Assembly: GCA_036752825.1 (NCBI GenBank)
Contig: DAIORV010000102.1
Span: 1-8,179, forward strand
Length of the DNA: 8,179 nucleotides
Origin: UBA5177 sp002413265
GTDB taxonomy: Bacteria; Chloroflexota; UBA5177
Direction of reading: 5' to 3'
Shown here: piece by piece, positions 1-5,991 of the stretch
Position numbering within the stretch: position 1 is the stretch's first letter
How the letters are laid out: each line of letters opens with the position of its first letter
Program-made: the position numbers and the translations under genes
Notes under the pieces: model-generated
What the model was told of the DNA's origin: nothing
Databases searched by the model: none
Seen by the model: the letters and a program-made list of their open reading frames with translations, nothing else

Positions 1-795
1 GGCGCGTCCGGTCTCTCGGTCACCCTCTCCAACGGTAAAACGTACACGGCCACGGTAGTCGGGACCGATGCAGCCGACGACCTTGCGGTCATCCACATCA
101 ACGCCTCCAACCTCACCCCGGCCACCTTTGCCGGTGCCGGCACGTACCAGGTGGGGCAGATGGTGCTGGCTATCGGTAACCCGCTCGATCTGAAAGGGAG
201 CGTGACCGATGGGCTCATCAGCGGCCTGAATCGGGTCGAGCAAGAGCAGAACGGCGCCTACCTCAACGCCGCCATCCAGACCTCCGCCCCCATCAACCCC
301 GGCAACTCCGGGGGAGCCTTGGTGACGCTCGACGGAACGGTGGTGGGCATGCCCACCCTCGAGCAGACCAGCTCGTCGGCCGGAGAGACGGTCCAGGACG
401 TCGGGTTTGCCATCCCAAGTGAACGAATCGTCTATGTCGCCGATCAGATCGTCGCCACCGGGAGGGTGGCGCATACCGGTCGGGCCTACCTGGGAATCTC
501 CCCCAGCGATGCCTCCGGCCAGACTGGCGGCGGGCCCTTCGCCGGCCGGCCCACCACAAGCACCTCGGGCGCTCTGGTCAGCCAGATCTCGTCCTCGGGG
601 CCAGCCACCAAGGCGGGCATCCAGCAGGGCGATGTCATCACCAAGGTTAATGGTACGACCATCTCGAATGCGCAGGATCTGCTGAACATCCTGGCCAGTG
701 AGAAGCCGGGGGACAGCATCACGGTCACGCTCGATCGCAACGGGTCGACCCTGACGGTCACCGTGACGCTCGCCGAGCTTGCGGCCTCCGGTTGA
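1..795 (+). CDS. HtrA/DegP-like trypsin-family serine protease with PDZ domain (5' partial)
   Basis: The frame is open from base 1, so the N-terminus (signal or membrane anchor and the catalytic His) lies outside the window; 264 residues remain. The catalytic Asp is the second D of the TDAADDLAV stretch (fragment residue 27). The catalytic Ser is in NPGNSGGAL (residue 103, codon 307-309). The oxyanion and S1 region with GFAIPS follows. A PDZ domain spans about residues 161-258, with an SQISSSGPATKAGIQQGD carboxylate-binding region and a DVITKVNG core. Known role of the family: S1C proteases degrade or process misfolded envelope proteins outside the cytoplasm, with PDZ domains recognising exposed C-termini. 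A single PDZ and a Gly/Ser/Thr-rich linker are typical of Gram-positive HtrA proteins anchored at the membrane. It ends in TGA and is followed by a hairpin terminator. The family is near certain; the exact paralogue cannot be told. Confidence 0.93.
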   Translation, partial: GASGLSVTLSNGKTYTATVVGTDAADDLAVIHINASNLTPATFAGAGTYQVGQMVLAIGNPLDLKGSVTDGLISGLNRVEQEQNGAYLNAAIQTSAPINPGNSGGALVTLDGTVVGMPTLEQTSSSAGETVQDVGFAIPSERIVYVADQIVATGRVAHTGRAYLGISPSDASGQTGGGPFAGRPTTSTSGALVSQISSSGPATKAGIQQGDVITKVNGTTISNAQDLLNILASEKPGDSITVTLDRNGSTLTVTVTLAELAASG

Positions 796-901
796 TCCTA
801 TGCCTCCATGAGAAGAAGACGACTTTGAGACTTCCCGCGCACAGCAGGCATCCGAGCGAATGACCAGAGGCACGTTGTGCAGCCGTCCTGCCCATCTCGG
901 C

Positions 902-952
902 AGACGTCGGGTAGGAGGGCACTCAGCCCTCCCACCCGGGCGTCTTTCCCCC
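902..952 (+). terminator. Rho-independent-type terminator after the HtrA gene
   Basis: The arms 902-920 and 926-945 form a long GC-rich stem with one small bulge and one mismatch, around the loop ACTCA. The stem runs directly into CTTTCCCCC rather than a pure T tract. It lies 107 bases after the HtrA stop and before the cupin promoter region, so it probably ends HtrA transcription. Confidence 0.7.
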
Positions 953-1064
953 ACTGCACGACATCCTTGCTACCTCTTGGCTAAGGCATGACCTCCGCAA
1001 TGCTGTCGGTTCATGGGTGAAGTCGGCGTTGTGCGCGTCCCAGTGCGTATGACGGCCCACGTGG

Positions 1065-1100
1065 TGCTATGCTCCGGAGGACGGCGGTTCCGGACCGCCG
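1065..1100 (+). promoter_or_regulatory. Candidate extended -10 promoter with a 5'-terminal hairpin upstream of the cupin gene
   Basis: TGCTATGCT at 1065-1073 matches an extended -10 (TGn then TATGCT); no good -35 is visible. About eight bases further on is a perfect 7-bp inverted repeat, CGGCGGT at 1082-1088 and ACCGCCG at 1094-1100, with loop TCCGG. If transcription starts near 1080, the hairpin would sit at the very 5' end of the mRNA, where it could stabilise the message or act as an operator. The promoter call is weak; the inverted repeat is plain in the sequence. Confidence 0.35.
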
Positions 1101-1125
1101 ATCACCGACCGGGAAAGAGGGAAGA

Positions 1126-1422
1126 ATGGCCGAAGACGCTGCAAAGGTCGCGCCCCACGTCTACAAGGTGCTGTTCGAGAACGAGAAGATGCGGGTGCTC
1201 GAGGTGTTCATCCAGCCGGGAGGCCGTACTGAGATGCACTCGCATCCCGACTACTTCGTCTACATGCTCTCCAGTGGCAAGGTGAAGTTTACGTCTCCTT
1301 CCGGAGAAACCGCCGAGCTCGAGCTGCCGGAAGGCGTGTCGATGTGGCGGGAAGCAGAGGAGCACGCCACCGAAAATGTCGGGGGCACGCTCATCCGCGG
1401 GGTCTTTTTCGAGTCGAAGTAG
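1126..1422 (+). CDS. Small single-domain cupin protein
   Basis: The gene encodes 98 residues. The ATG at 1126 is chosen over upstream in-frame codons because a GAGGG-type ribosome binding site precedes it and MAEDAAKVAPHVYKVLFENE is a natural N-terminus for this family. Cupin motif 1 is seen as PGGRTEMHSHPDYFVYMLSSG, with metal ligands H38 and H40. The usual Glu after HxH is replaced by an aromatic/Val stretch. Motif 2 keeps H80 and N84 (HATEN). Small cupins of this kind are annotated as cupin-domain proteins, some as BauB-like; no reaction can be assigned. It is cytoplasmic, with no signal peptide. It appears monocistronic, flanked by the HtrA terminator and by a hairpin before the methyltransferase. 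Confidence 0.87.
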   Translation: MAEDAAKVAPHVYKVLFENEKMRVLEVFIQPGGRTEMHSHPDYFVYMLSSGKVKFTSPSGETAELELPEGVSMWREAEEHATENVGGTLIRGVFFESK

Positions 1423-1514
1423 GAAGCTTCAACGTAGGTCACGGCCTTGCAAAGGGGTCATCCCTGCGGCCGCGAGCTGCGAGACATCGAACGGGTGGCC
1501 CGAGTGCCGCCCCG

Positions 1515-1541
1515 CCCGTGCCGCACCCGGCGGGTCACGGG
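1515..1541 (+). terminator. Bulged GC-rich hairpin after the cupin gene, terminator-like
   Basis: CCCGTG at 1515-1520 pairs with CACGGG at 1536-1541. Inside, ACCC at 1525-1528 pairs with GGGT at 1532-1535 around a three-base loop, leaving a 4-base bulge on the left arm. There is no T tract, so this would be an actinobacterial-style terminator without a U tail, or simply a structured spacer. Confidence 0.35.
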
Positions 1542-1615
1542 ACGCACCGGAGGCTGCGTAGACTCAGCCGGAAGATCTCCCGGAAAGCGCGGAGCTCAGG
1601 CTGCCCAGCACGACA

Positions 1616-2410
1616 GTGAAAAACCTCACAGATCCTGACTACCTCCTACGTCGACAGTACGCAGATGCCTCCAACCTTCAGGCACGCGTCGCGCTGCATC
1701 AGCGCTTCAGCACGAACCCTCAGGGGCTTCCCCGCTGGTTCATGGAGCAGCTTCAAATACCCGAGAACGCGCGGGTCCTGGAGGTCGGCTGCGGTCCCGG
1801 CGGCTTCTGGTCAGAGCTGGCCGAGACCATCCCTCGTTCGTGGCACATCACCTTGTCCGACTTCTCGCCCGGGATGGTGTCGCAGGCGCGGCAGCGACTC
1901 TCCACGCTGGTCCGGCCATTTACCGTTGTGCAGGCCGATGTACGGAACCTCCCCTTTCCCGATCAGTCATTCGACGCGGTAATCGCGAACTTCATGCTCT
2001 ACCACGTCCCGGACCGGCCACTTGCCCTTGCCGAGATTCACCGCGTCCTCTCGCGGAAGGGGCGGCTGTACGCCATGACGAACGGGAGCAAACACCTGCA
2101 GGAGTTCACGGGCTTGGTGAACGGAGTCGTTCAGGACCTGTTTCGGACCGAAGACTCGGGCTTCAGCCTTGAGAACGGTGCGGCACAGCTGGCTCCGTTC
2201 TGTGATCGCGTGACCGTGACTCGCTACCCCGATGCCCTGGTAGTCACCGAAGCGGAGCCGCTACTCGCCTACATCCACTCGTACGCGACCGCCATCGGCG
2301 CCGATCAGGAGAGCGCTCTTCGGGAGCGGATCCAATCCGAGCTTGACGCGCACGCCGGAGCCTTCAAGATAACCAAGGACTGCGGCATGATCGTGGGCGT
2401 GAAGACGTGA
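1616..2410 (+). CDS. Class I SAM-dependent methyltransferase (UbiE/Methyltransf_11-like)
   Basis: The protein has 264 residues. The SAM-binding motif I is VLEVGCGPGGFW (residues 54-65). An acidic motif II follows at SDFSPGM (around D82), then ADVRNLPF (107-114) and FDAVIANFMLYHVPD (119-133). The C-terminal third is the variable substrate-binding part. It is expected to transfer a methyl group from S-adenosylmethionine to a small molecule in the cytoplasm; the substrate is unknown. The GTG at 1616 is the best start because MKNLTDPDYLLRRQYADASN resembles N-termini of close relatives, but no clear Shine-Dalgarno lies in front of it. A leaderless or weakly translated message is possible. It is unlinked in function to its neighbours as far as the sequence shows. 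Confidence 0.9.
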   Translation: MKNLTDPDYLLRRQYADASNLQARVALHQRFSTNPQGLPRWFMEQLQIPENARVLEVGCGPGGFWSELAETIPRSWHITLSDFSPGMVSQARQRLSTLVRPFTVVQADVRNLPFPDQSFDAVIANFMLYHVPDRPLALAEIHRVLSRKGRLYAMTNGSKHLQEFTGLVNGVVQDLFRTEDSGFSLENGAAQLAPFCDRVTVTRYPDALVVTEAEPLLAYIHSYATAIGADQESALRERIQSELDAHAGAFKITKDCGMIVGVKT

Positions 2411-2446
2411 TCCCCTCATGCACGAAGGGACAGCCAGGGGGAATTA

Positions 2447-2491
2447 TTGACTCTTCTGTCTCTTCGCCGTATCGTTGAGTCACATTAGGAG
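2447..2491 (+). promoter_or_regulatory. Sigma70-type promoter and ribosome binding site for the zinc-ribbon gene
   Basis: TTGACT at 2447-2452 and TATCGT at 2470-2475 are separated by exactly 17 bases. AGGAG at 2487-2491 gives a 9-base spacing to the GTG start at 2501. This is the best canonical promoter in the window and supports the small gene that follows. Confidence 0.6.
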
Positions 2492-2500
2492 TTTGATGCC

Positions 2501-2692
2501 GTGGAGCAGCGCACCTTTTGTGCTAAGTGCGGCGAGCAGCGCGTGATCCACATGGTCTTCGCCGGGCCCTACCACGTCGTAGATTCGGCACGCTGCCCGG
2601 TTTGCAAGGAAACGAGATCTGCGCGCGGGATCGTCCTAGTGGCAGAATCCGTCTGGCGATATTGCTCGGGCACTCTTCTCCGGCGCTCCTGA
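2501..2692 (+). CDS. Small zinc-ribbon protein, 63 aa, function unknown
   Basis: The GTG start is supported by AGGAG nine bases upstream and by the promoter at 2447-2475. The protein carries two CxxC knuckles, CAKC (C7, C10) and CPVC (C32, C35), 21 residues apart. This is the usual pattern of a zinc ribbon that binds one structural zinc. A further Cys is at position 55. There is no signal peptide or membrane segment. The short C-terminal part (GIVLVAESVWRYC) looks like a strand region followed by a basic tail. Such mini zinc ribbons may bind nucleic acid or proteins, but no role can be assigned here. An ATG at 2496 with closer SD spacing opens only a 16-codon frame that stops early, so the GTG frame is preferred. 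Confidence 0.6.
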   Translation: MEQRTFCAKCGEQRVIHMVFAGPYHVVDSARCPVCKETRSARGIVLVAESVWRYCSGTLLRRS

Positions 2693-2914
2693 CCGCGTCG
2701 TTTATCCTCCGCCCAAAACGCGTCGGCGTCTCGATATCCCCATGCGACGTCCCGCGACGCGAAGGAATCGACCAGACCGATGAGGAGGCACATGCCGGGA
2801 TCAGGTGCTCCGCCGGGGCGTTCTGCCACCAGAAGCCGTACCGGCCAGGGAACACCCGAGCGAGGCTGACAACACCGGGTGATGCCGGCAGCCTCGCTGC
2901 GTCGAGCAGGAGCT
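2693..2914. other. Gene-free stretch, possible eroded minus-strand coding DNA
   Basis: No convincing gene is present. On the minus strand, two overlapping frames between about 2855 and 2700 have coding-like GC3 and protein-like text (for example YGFWWQNAPAEHL in one and GLVDSFASRDVAWGYRDADA in the other). This might be a frameshifted remnant, but I do not recognise a family. The stretch also holds the hairpin at 2859-2898. Confidence 0.3.
2859..2898. terminator. Perfect 10-bp stem between the zinc-ribbon gene and the minus-strand remnant
   Basis: AGCGAGGCTG at 2859-2868 pairs perfectly with CAGCCTCGCT at 2889-2898. A second small stem (CCGG at 2875-2878 and 2885-2888) lies inside the loop. 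It is 16 bases beyond the restored stop of the minus-strand remnant, the expected place for that gene's terminator. No T tract follows on either strand. Confidence 0.45.
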
Positions 2915-3134
2915 CTAGGCGGTGAACTGGATGGTGTGCCAGATCGGATCACTACCCGTTTTGGACCAGAAGGTAGTAACTCTGTCCCTTGATCAGGCCC
3001 TTCGGATTGATGGTGAACGAGTACGCCGGTCCAAGCCCCTTGTAGTTGGTGACGAAGCCGAAGGCTTTCGTGATGGCCAGCACTTTGGTCGTACCGCCCT
3101 GATCCGTTATGTCTATAAACGCGCTGCATCGCAT
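2915..3134 (-). pseudogene. C-terminal remnant of an unrecognised protein, frameshifted near its end
   Basis: The minus strand from about 3110 reads with strong coding codon use: TDQGGTTKVLAITKAFGF, then a YKGLGPAYSFTINPKG segment and GQSYYLLVQNG, then stops at 2952-2954. One frame over, the codons continue with the same GC3 bias as KTGSDPIWHTIQFTA and end at TAG (2915-2917). The natural reading is a single polypeptide ending in TIQFTA, broken by a one-base change near the CCAAAACGGG run (about 2955-2965). At the 5' side the first codons after 3134 have poor codon use and no ribosome binding site, so the N-terminus is probably missing. The sequence looks like a beta-rich extracellular domain; I do not recognise the family. 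It is divergent from the propeller gene, with only about 30 bases between them. Confidence 0.55.
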
Positions 3135-3165
3135 GCGCCGTCATACTCAGGGGGAAGGACATCTT

Positions 3166-4209
3166 TTGAAGTCATCGAACTGTCGACCGGCCCTTTGGGG
3201 GGCCGTCGCAGGTGCATTCCTGCTTTCACTCTCGAGCCTTCTCCCAGCCCATGCAGGCGGAACGTCGAGCGGTTGGCGAGTCGTCGTCCCGCAGCACCTA
3301 GCGCCGCTGTTCCATCAGGGTGACGGCGTTGGGGTGGACCGGCACAACGCCGTCTATGTCTGGGACTCGCTCGAGTCTCGCGTCCGCAAGTTCTCACCCT
3401 CGGGCAAGCTCCTCAACTGGTGGCACGTGGTGCAGGCGACGCCCGGCAGCCCCTGGGCGCCAAATCATCTGGCGGTGGATCCGCAGGGCAACAGCTCGGT
3501 GCTGACCCTGACCGGCGGGATCAGGCGATACTCGCCGTCAGGCAAGCTCCTGGAGCACTGGGCCGCCGCCCCGAATGCCGTCGCGGTTGCGGCAGGTGGC
3601 TCGGGCAACGTGTTCGTGCTGTCTCGTATAGGGACCGTGCAGCCCAACAGTCCTCAGCCTGCTGGCGGGAATGCCCGAGTCGACAAGTACTCGCCCCAGG
3701 GTTCGCTCCTCGCCACCTGGCGTACGCCCACCATCGTGGTGAAGGACGTCGAGCCGGACGGGATTGCCGTCGACAGCCGGGGCAACGTCTACGTTACTGT
3801 CGGGACGGACAACTCCTGCTACAAGGTGTGTCTGCCCATGACGTCGGTCATGTACCGATTCGATCCCGCAGGCGCCATCACCTTCACCTACATCCCGGGG
3901 AGGAAGACATTCGGTCCCATCTCCGCGGTTGACCGGCAAGGCAACCTCTACCTTCTACCGCACGACTTCGCCTTCGACTCCATGAACATCCTCAAGCTCT
4001 CGCCCACCGGAACGAAGCTCGCGCAGTGGCCCGGATTCGGCGGGATTCTCAAGCAGGCCCTGCTGCTTCAGGTGGACGGCAACGGGCGCATGATCGTCAC
4101 ATCCTCTAAGGTGCGTGGGTTGTCGCCGAGGCAGCGGAGTGCCGTGGTGCGCATCCTCTCCCCGGCCGGCAAGCAGATCGCCCAGTTCGGCCAGATTCTG
4201 GTGCGTTAA
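3166..4209 (+). CDS. Secreted NHL-repeat-like beta-propeller protein
   Basis: I place the start at TTG 3166. GGGGGAAGGA lies six bases upstream, and the resulting N-terminus (MKSSNCR, then a hydrophobic stretch to about residue 27, then AHA) is a textbook Sec signal peptide with cleavage near residue 30. An ATG at 3109 in the same frame would add 19 unlikely residues and overlap the divergent remnant. The mature part repeats a VDxxGNVYV ... KFSPSGKLL unit about six times (near residues 54-83, 102-132, 139-185, 199-242, 252-288 and 300-342), giving a six-bladed propeller. NHL/SMP-30-like propellers act outside the cell as binding scaffolds or, in some families, lyases or hydrolases. No catalytic residues are obvious here. 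Cys218 and Cys222 could form a disulfide. There is no anchor motif at the C-terminus. Confidence 0.82.
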   Translation: MKSSNCRPALWGAVAGAFLLSLSSLLPAHAGGTSSGWRVVVPQHLAPLFHQGDGVGVDRHNAVYVWDSLESRVRKFSPSGKLLNWWHVVQATPGSPWAPNHLAVDPQGNSSVLTLTGGIRRYSPSGKLLEHWAAAPNAVAVAAGGSGNVFVLSRIGTVQPNSPQPAGGNARVDKYSPQGSLLATWRTPTIVVKDVEPDGIAVDSRGNVYVTVGTDNSCYKVCLPMTSVMYRFDPAGAITFTYIPGRKTFGPISAVDRQGNLYLLPHDFAFDSMNILKLSPTGTKLAQWPGFGGILKQALLLQVDGNGRMIVTSSKVRGLSPRQRSAVVRILSPAGKQIAQFGQILVR

Positions 4210-4588
4210 CACAGGCGGAGATGCTTGGTTGCTTCCTATCATTACCCTCCACATCTTTGGAGGCGTAGCAGCAGCGGATTCCGAGGTGCTTGTAATTTTT
4301 TTACCGGGCTCGAGCGGACTGACTGCCGTAAACCTACAACATGGCCTCCAAGGTTGTGGCCGGGATCGCGGGTCTGCATGTGAATGCCGTTGCCCCGCCC
4401 ATTCATCAGGCTTGAGGCATCGATGAATCAGAGAGGGGAGCCCCTTCACGGGGTTCCCCTTGGCCTGCATGAGCGGCTTTTTTGTTTTGTGTGAAGCTGG
4501 ACGCCTCACTGATGGTGAGTATCTATCGGACACGCGGGCACAGGGTTCTCTCCATTGGTTCTCAGCAGGGCTCTAGCGAGTATGGCGG
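4210..4588. other. Gene-free stretch with several hairpins; possible untranslated RNA or long 3' UTR
   Basis: No frame here has coding character. It holds a perfect 6-bp hairpin CCTCCA/TGGAGG (4246-4263), a T7 run (4296-4302), a bulged ACAAC/GTTGT pairing near 4337-4361, a perfect 7-bp pair ATTCATC (4401-4407) with GATGAAT (4422-4428), and a terminator at 4435-4488. After it, CTCAC/GTGAG forms a 5-bp hairpin at 4504-4518. The series of structures ending in a strong terminator could be the 3' UTR of the propeller mRNA or a separate small RNA. I do not recognise an RNA family. Confidence 0.35.
4435..4488 (+). terminator. Strong tandem-hairpin rho-independent terminator
   Basis: GGGGAGCCCC (4435-4444) pairs with GGGGTTCCCC (4450-4459), with one G-T wobble, around TTCAC. 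A second stem, GCC(T)GC / GCGGC at 4463-4477 with loop ATGA, runs into TTTTTTGTTTT. It is the only classical U-tailed terminator in the middle of the window. It would end plus-strand transcripts from the propeller gene or from the spacer. Confidence 0.75.
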
Positions 4589-4917
4589 CTAGGCGTCGCT
4601 CAGGCGAGGCAGGAGGGGCGGTCCGGCGGCGGCGCCACTCCCAAGGTTCTGGCGGCATCGGCAACTGGGGCTCGGTTCTACCGGCTCAGTCTCCTGAGCG
4701 TAGCCCAGAAAGCCATCGACGATGTATCGAGACGACATGCAGCCCCCTCATCCGAGAGGAGGGCCAGGAGCGCGCATGTTGCGAGGCCGGCTCCGAGCAC
4801 GGTGAGCGCAACAATGCTCGGCGCCGGAGCATCACTCCAGCCCTGTAGGTAGCCTTCGGCGGCGAGTCGCTCGCGCTGATCGGGCGGCAGGTTCTCCGCC
4901 CGGACGGCATCTCCCGT
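4589..4917 (-). pseudogene. ThiF/E1-like (UBA/ThiF fold) C-terminal remnant, frameshifted
   Basis: Reading the minus strand after a TAG at 4918-4920, the frame gives DAVRAENLPPDQRERLAAEG, then PAPSIVALTVLGAGLATCAL and ALLSDEG. It then shifts at the G-run near 4743-4750 into a frame reading SRYIVDGFLGYAQETEPVEP, SPSCRCRQ and LGSGAAAGPPLLPRLSDA, and ends at TAG 4589-4591. The order PAPS-x-V-x-L ... LA ... LL, then a YxxDG strand, then a proline-rich Cys-x-Cys tail resembles the C-terminal part of ThiF-family adenylyltransferases, which activate the C-terminus of ubiquitin-like or sulfur-carrier proteins with ATP. The nucleotide-binding Rossmann part with GxGxxG is absent. The frame may also continue upstream through the in-frame TAG. 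Codon use is coding-like in both frames. It lies directly behind the SHOCT gene. The family call is from memory of the pattern and is moderate. Confidence 0.5.
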
Positions 4918-4947
4918 CTACGTGGCACATACCAAGAACGTACCGCA

Positions 4948-5300
4948 CTACTCGAAGTCAACCAAGTTTCTGATCTCTGTGGTGGACCCGGGCGTCGTGT
5001 GTGTCGAAGCACCTGGCTCCCGGGGTGATCGGAGTATTGCGAGTCGTCTGCTGTACTCCTCCTCGTCAAGCTCGGCGTGCGCAAAGCGCTTCGCTAGAAT
5101 TCGTCCGACGAAGTCGTCGCTTCATGAGTTCGTGACCGGAAGGATGTCTTCGGGTTAGGCGCATTCATGGAGCGCACGAGTGCGACGATTCCCCACACGA
5201 CGACGGCCCACAAGAGAATCATGACAATCCCCATGGTGAGCCACCCGCCCCAGCCCATGCCTTGGTGCCACCAGTCCGTGCCTCCGTACCAGGTCATCAT
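4948..5300 (-). pseudogene. SHOCT-domain membrane protein, broken by a -1 frameshift
   Basis: It starts at ATG 5300 with AAAGGA seven bases upstream. The N-terminal frame encodes a Trp/Met/Gly-rich head (MMTWYGGTDWWHQGMGWGGW), one membrane helix (about residues 19-43) and a polar linker, then stops at 5094-5096. The overlapping frame, open from 5121, continues with RILAKRFAHAELDEEEYSRR, an almost consensus SHOCT motif (ILxxRFAxGEIDEEEYxxRL), and stops at 4948-4950. SHOCT domains normally end such short membrane proteins, so the two pieces are one gene split by a one-base deletion, or a sequencing error, between 5097 and 5121. No slippery heptamer is present. It sits 16 bases behind the PepSY-like gene and is probably co-transcribed with it. 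SHOCT domains are thought to mediate oligomerisation; the exact role is unknown. Confidence 0.8.
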
Positions 5301-5316
5301 CGAGCAATCCTTTCCA

Positions 5317-5991
5317 TCATCCGTTCACCTTCTTGATACTGATGAATTTCCCGTGCCAATTGTGGTACCAGATCTGTCCGGTGTATTCGTTGATGGACAG
5401 CATTCCTGCTATCACACCATTCCGGCGAAAGTGAATCGTGTAATACCCGGGAAACCGGTCGGGCGTCTCGGCGATGGTGCCGGCCTGGTGCTTCAGGAGC
5501 CATTCTCGAGCCTCACGAGCCGCGTTTGCAGTGGAGATGGTCATGGAGCCGCCCGCAGTCTGATGTCCCATCATCCCGCCCGTCGTCCTGCCGCGCATCA
5601 TTCCATACTCGGTGTTCCACATCATCGCAGGACCGTACTCGGGAAAGACCAGGCCTGACGTCTTGTTCACAAGCACTTCGAAGGCGCCGTGACCGGTGCT
5701 CGTGTCTTTGACGATCGCATAGAAATTGCGCTGGAACTGCACAATCTCGTCAATCACGAGATGACGATTGCCGTACTGGTTGACGTAGGTCTGCACCTGG
5801 CGCTGGGCTCGGTCGATGGTCAGTGCCGGCCTCACGGCCACACCGTGCGATGAACTTCCCATCACACTCCAGGTGGAAAGGCTGTAACGGCCCGATGCCA
5901 ACGCTCTGGCAGAGGGATGCACCCATGCGCCTGCCACTGTTGCGCCAATTACAATGACGCCCAGTGGCGTCATCCGTGAAAATAGCTTCAT
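5317..5991 (-). CDS. Secreted PepSY-like protein with Met-rich linker
   Basis: The start is taken at ATG 5991, giving 224 residues with a signal peptide (MKLFSR, hydrophobic MTPLGVIVIGATVAGAWV, likely cleavage after ALA at residue 32). The frame stays open upstream to 6240, but those 83 codons would bury the signal peptide. Two PepSY-like halves are seen, at about residues 55-108 (TIDRAQRQVQTYVNQYG ... FYAIVKDTSTGHGAFEVLVN) and 141-215 (ANAAREAREWLLKH ... GMLSINEYTGQIWYHNWHG). They are joined by a Met-rich segment with M113, M114, M121, M122, M130, M131, M140 and H133. The GPAMMWNTEYGMM motif is typical of this family. PepSY domains are extracellular inhibitor or binding domains. The Met/His content suggests, but does not prove, copper or other metal contact. 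The ribosome binding site is weak (GGA eight bases upstream). Confidence 0.82.
   Translation of the reverse strand: MKLFSRMTPLGVIVIGATVAGAWVHPSARALASGRYSLSTWSVMGSSSHGVAVRPALTIDRAQRQVQTYVNQYGNRHLVIDEIVQFQRNFYAIVKDTSTGHGAFEVLVNKTSGLVFPEYGPAMMWNTEYGMMRGRTTGGMMGHQTAGGSMTISTANAAREAREWLLKHQAGTIAETPDRFPGYYTIHFRRNGVIAGMLSINEYTGQIWYHNWHGKFISIKKVNG

Noticed and set aside
2411..2442. TCCCC/GGGGA pairing after the methyltransferase gene as a terminator
   Set aside because: Only five base pairs around a loop of more than 20 bases and no T tract; it also runs into the next promoter.
2527..2925. Plus-strand 132-codon open frame overlapping the zinc-ribbon gene
   Set aside because: Its text is Arg/Ser/Pro-rich without motifs, it lacks a ribosome binding site, and it overlaps a better supported CxxC-containing gene.
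2569..3162. Long minus-strand open frame antisense to the zinc-ribbon gene and overlapping the 2915-3134 remnant
   Set aside because: It mixes shadow sequence of both; the coding signal at 2952-3110 belongs to a different frame.
4296..4302. T7 run as a terminator of the propeller gene
   Set aside because: No stable stem lies directly before it on the plus strand; the terminator at 4435-4488 is far better.
4686..5084. Minus-strand 132-codon open frame
   Set aside because: Ser/Arg-rich shadow of the SHOCT tail and ThiF remnant, whose coding text lies in the neighbouring frames.
5094..5124. Programmed -1 ribosomal frameshifting in the SHOCT gene
   Set aside because: No X-XXY-YYZ slippery heptamer and no obvious downstream stimulatory structure in the switch window; a simple deletion or sequencing error is more likely.
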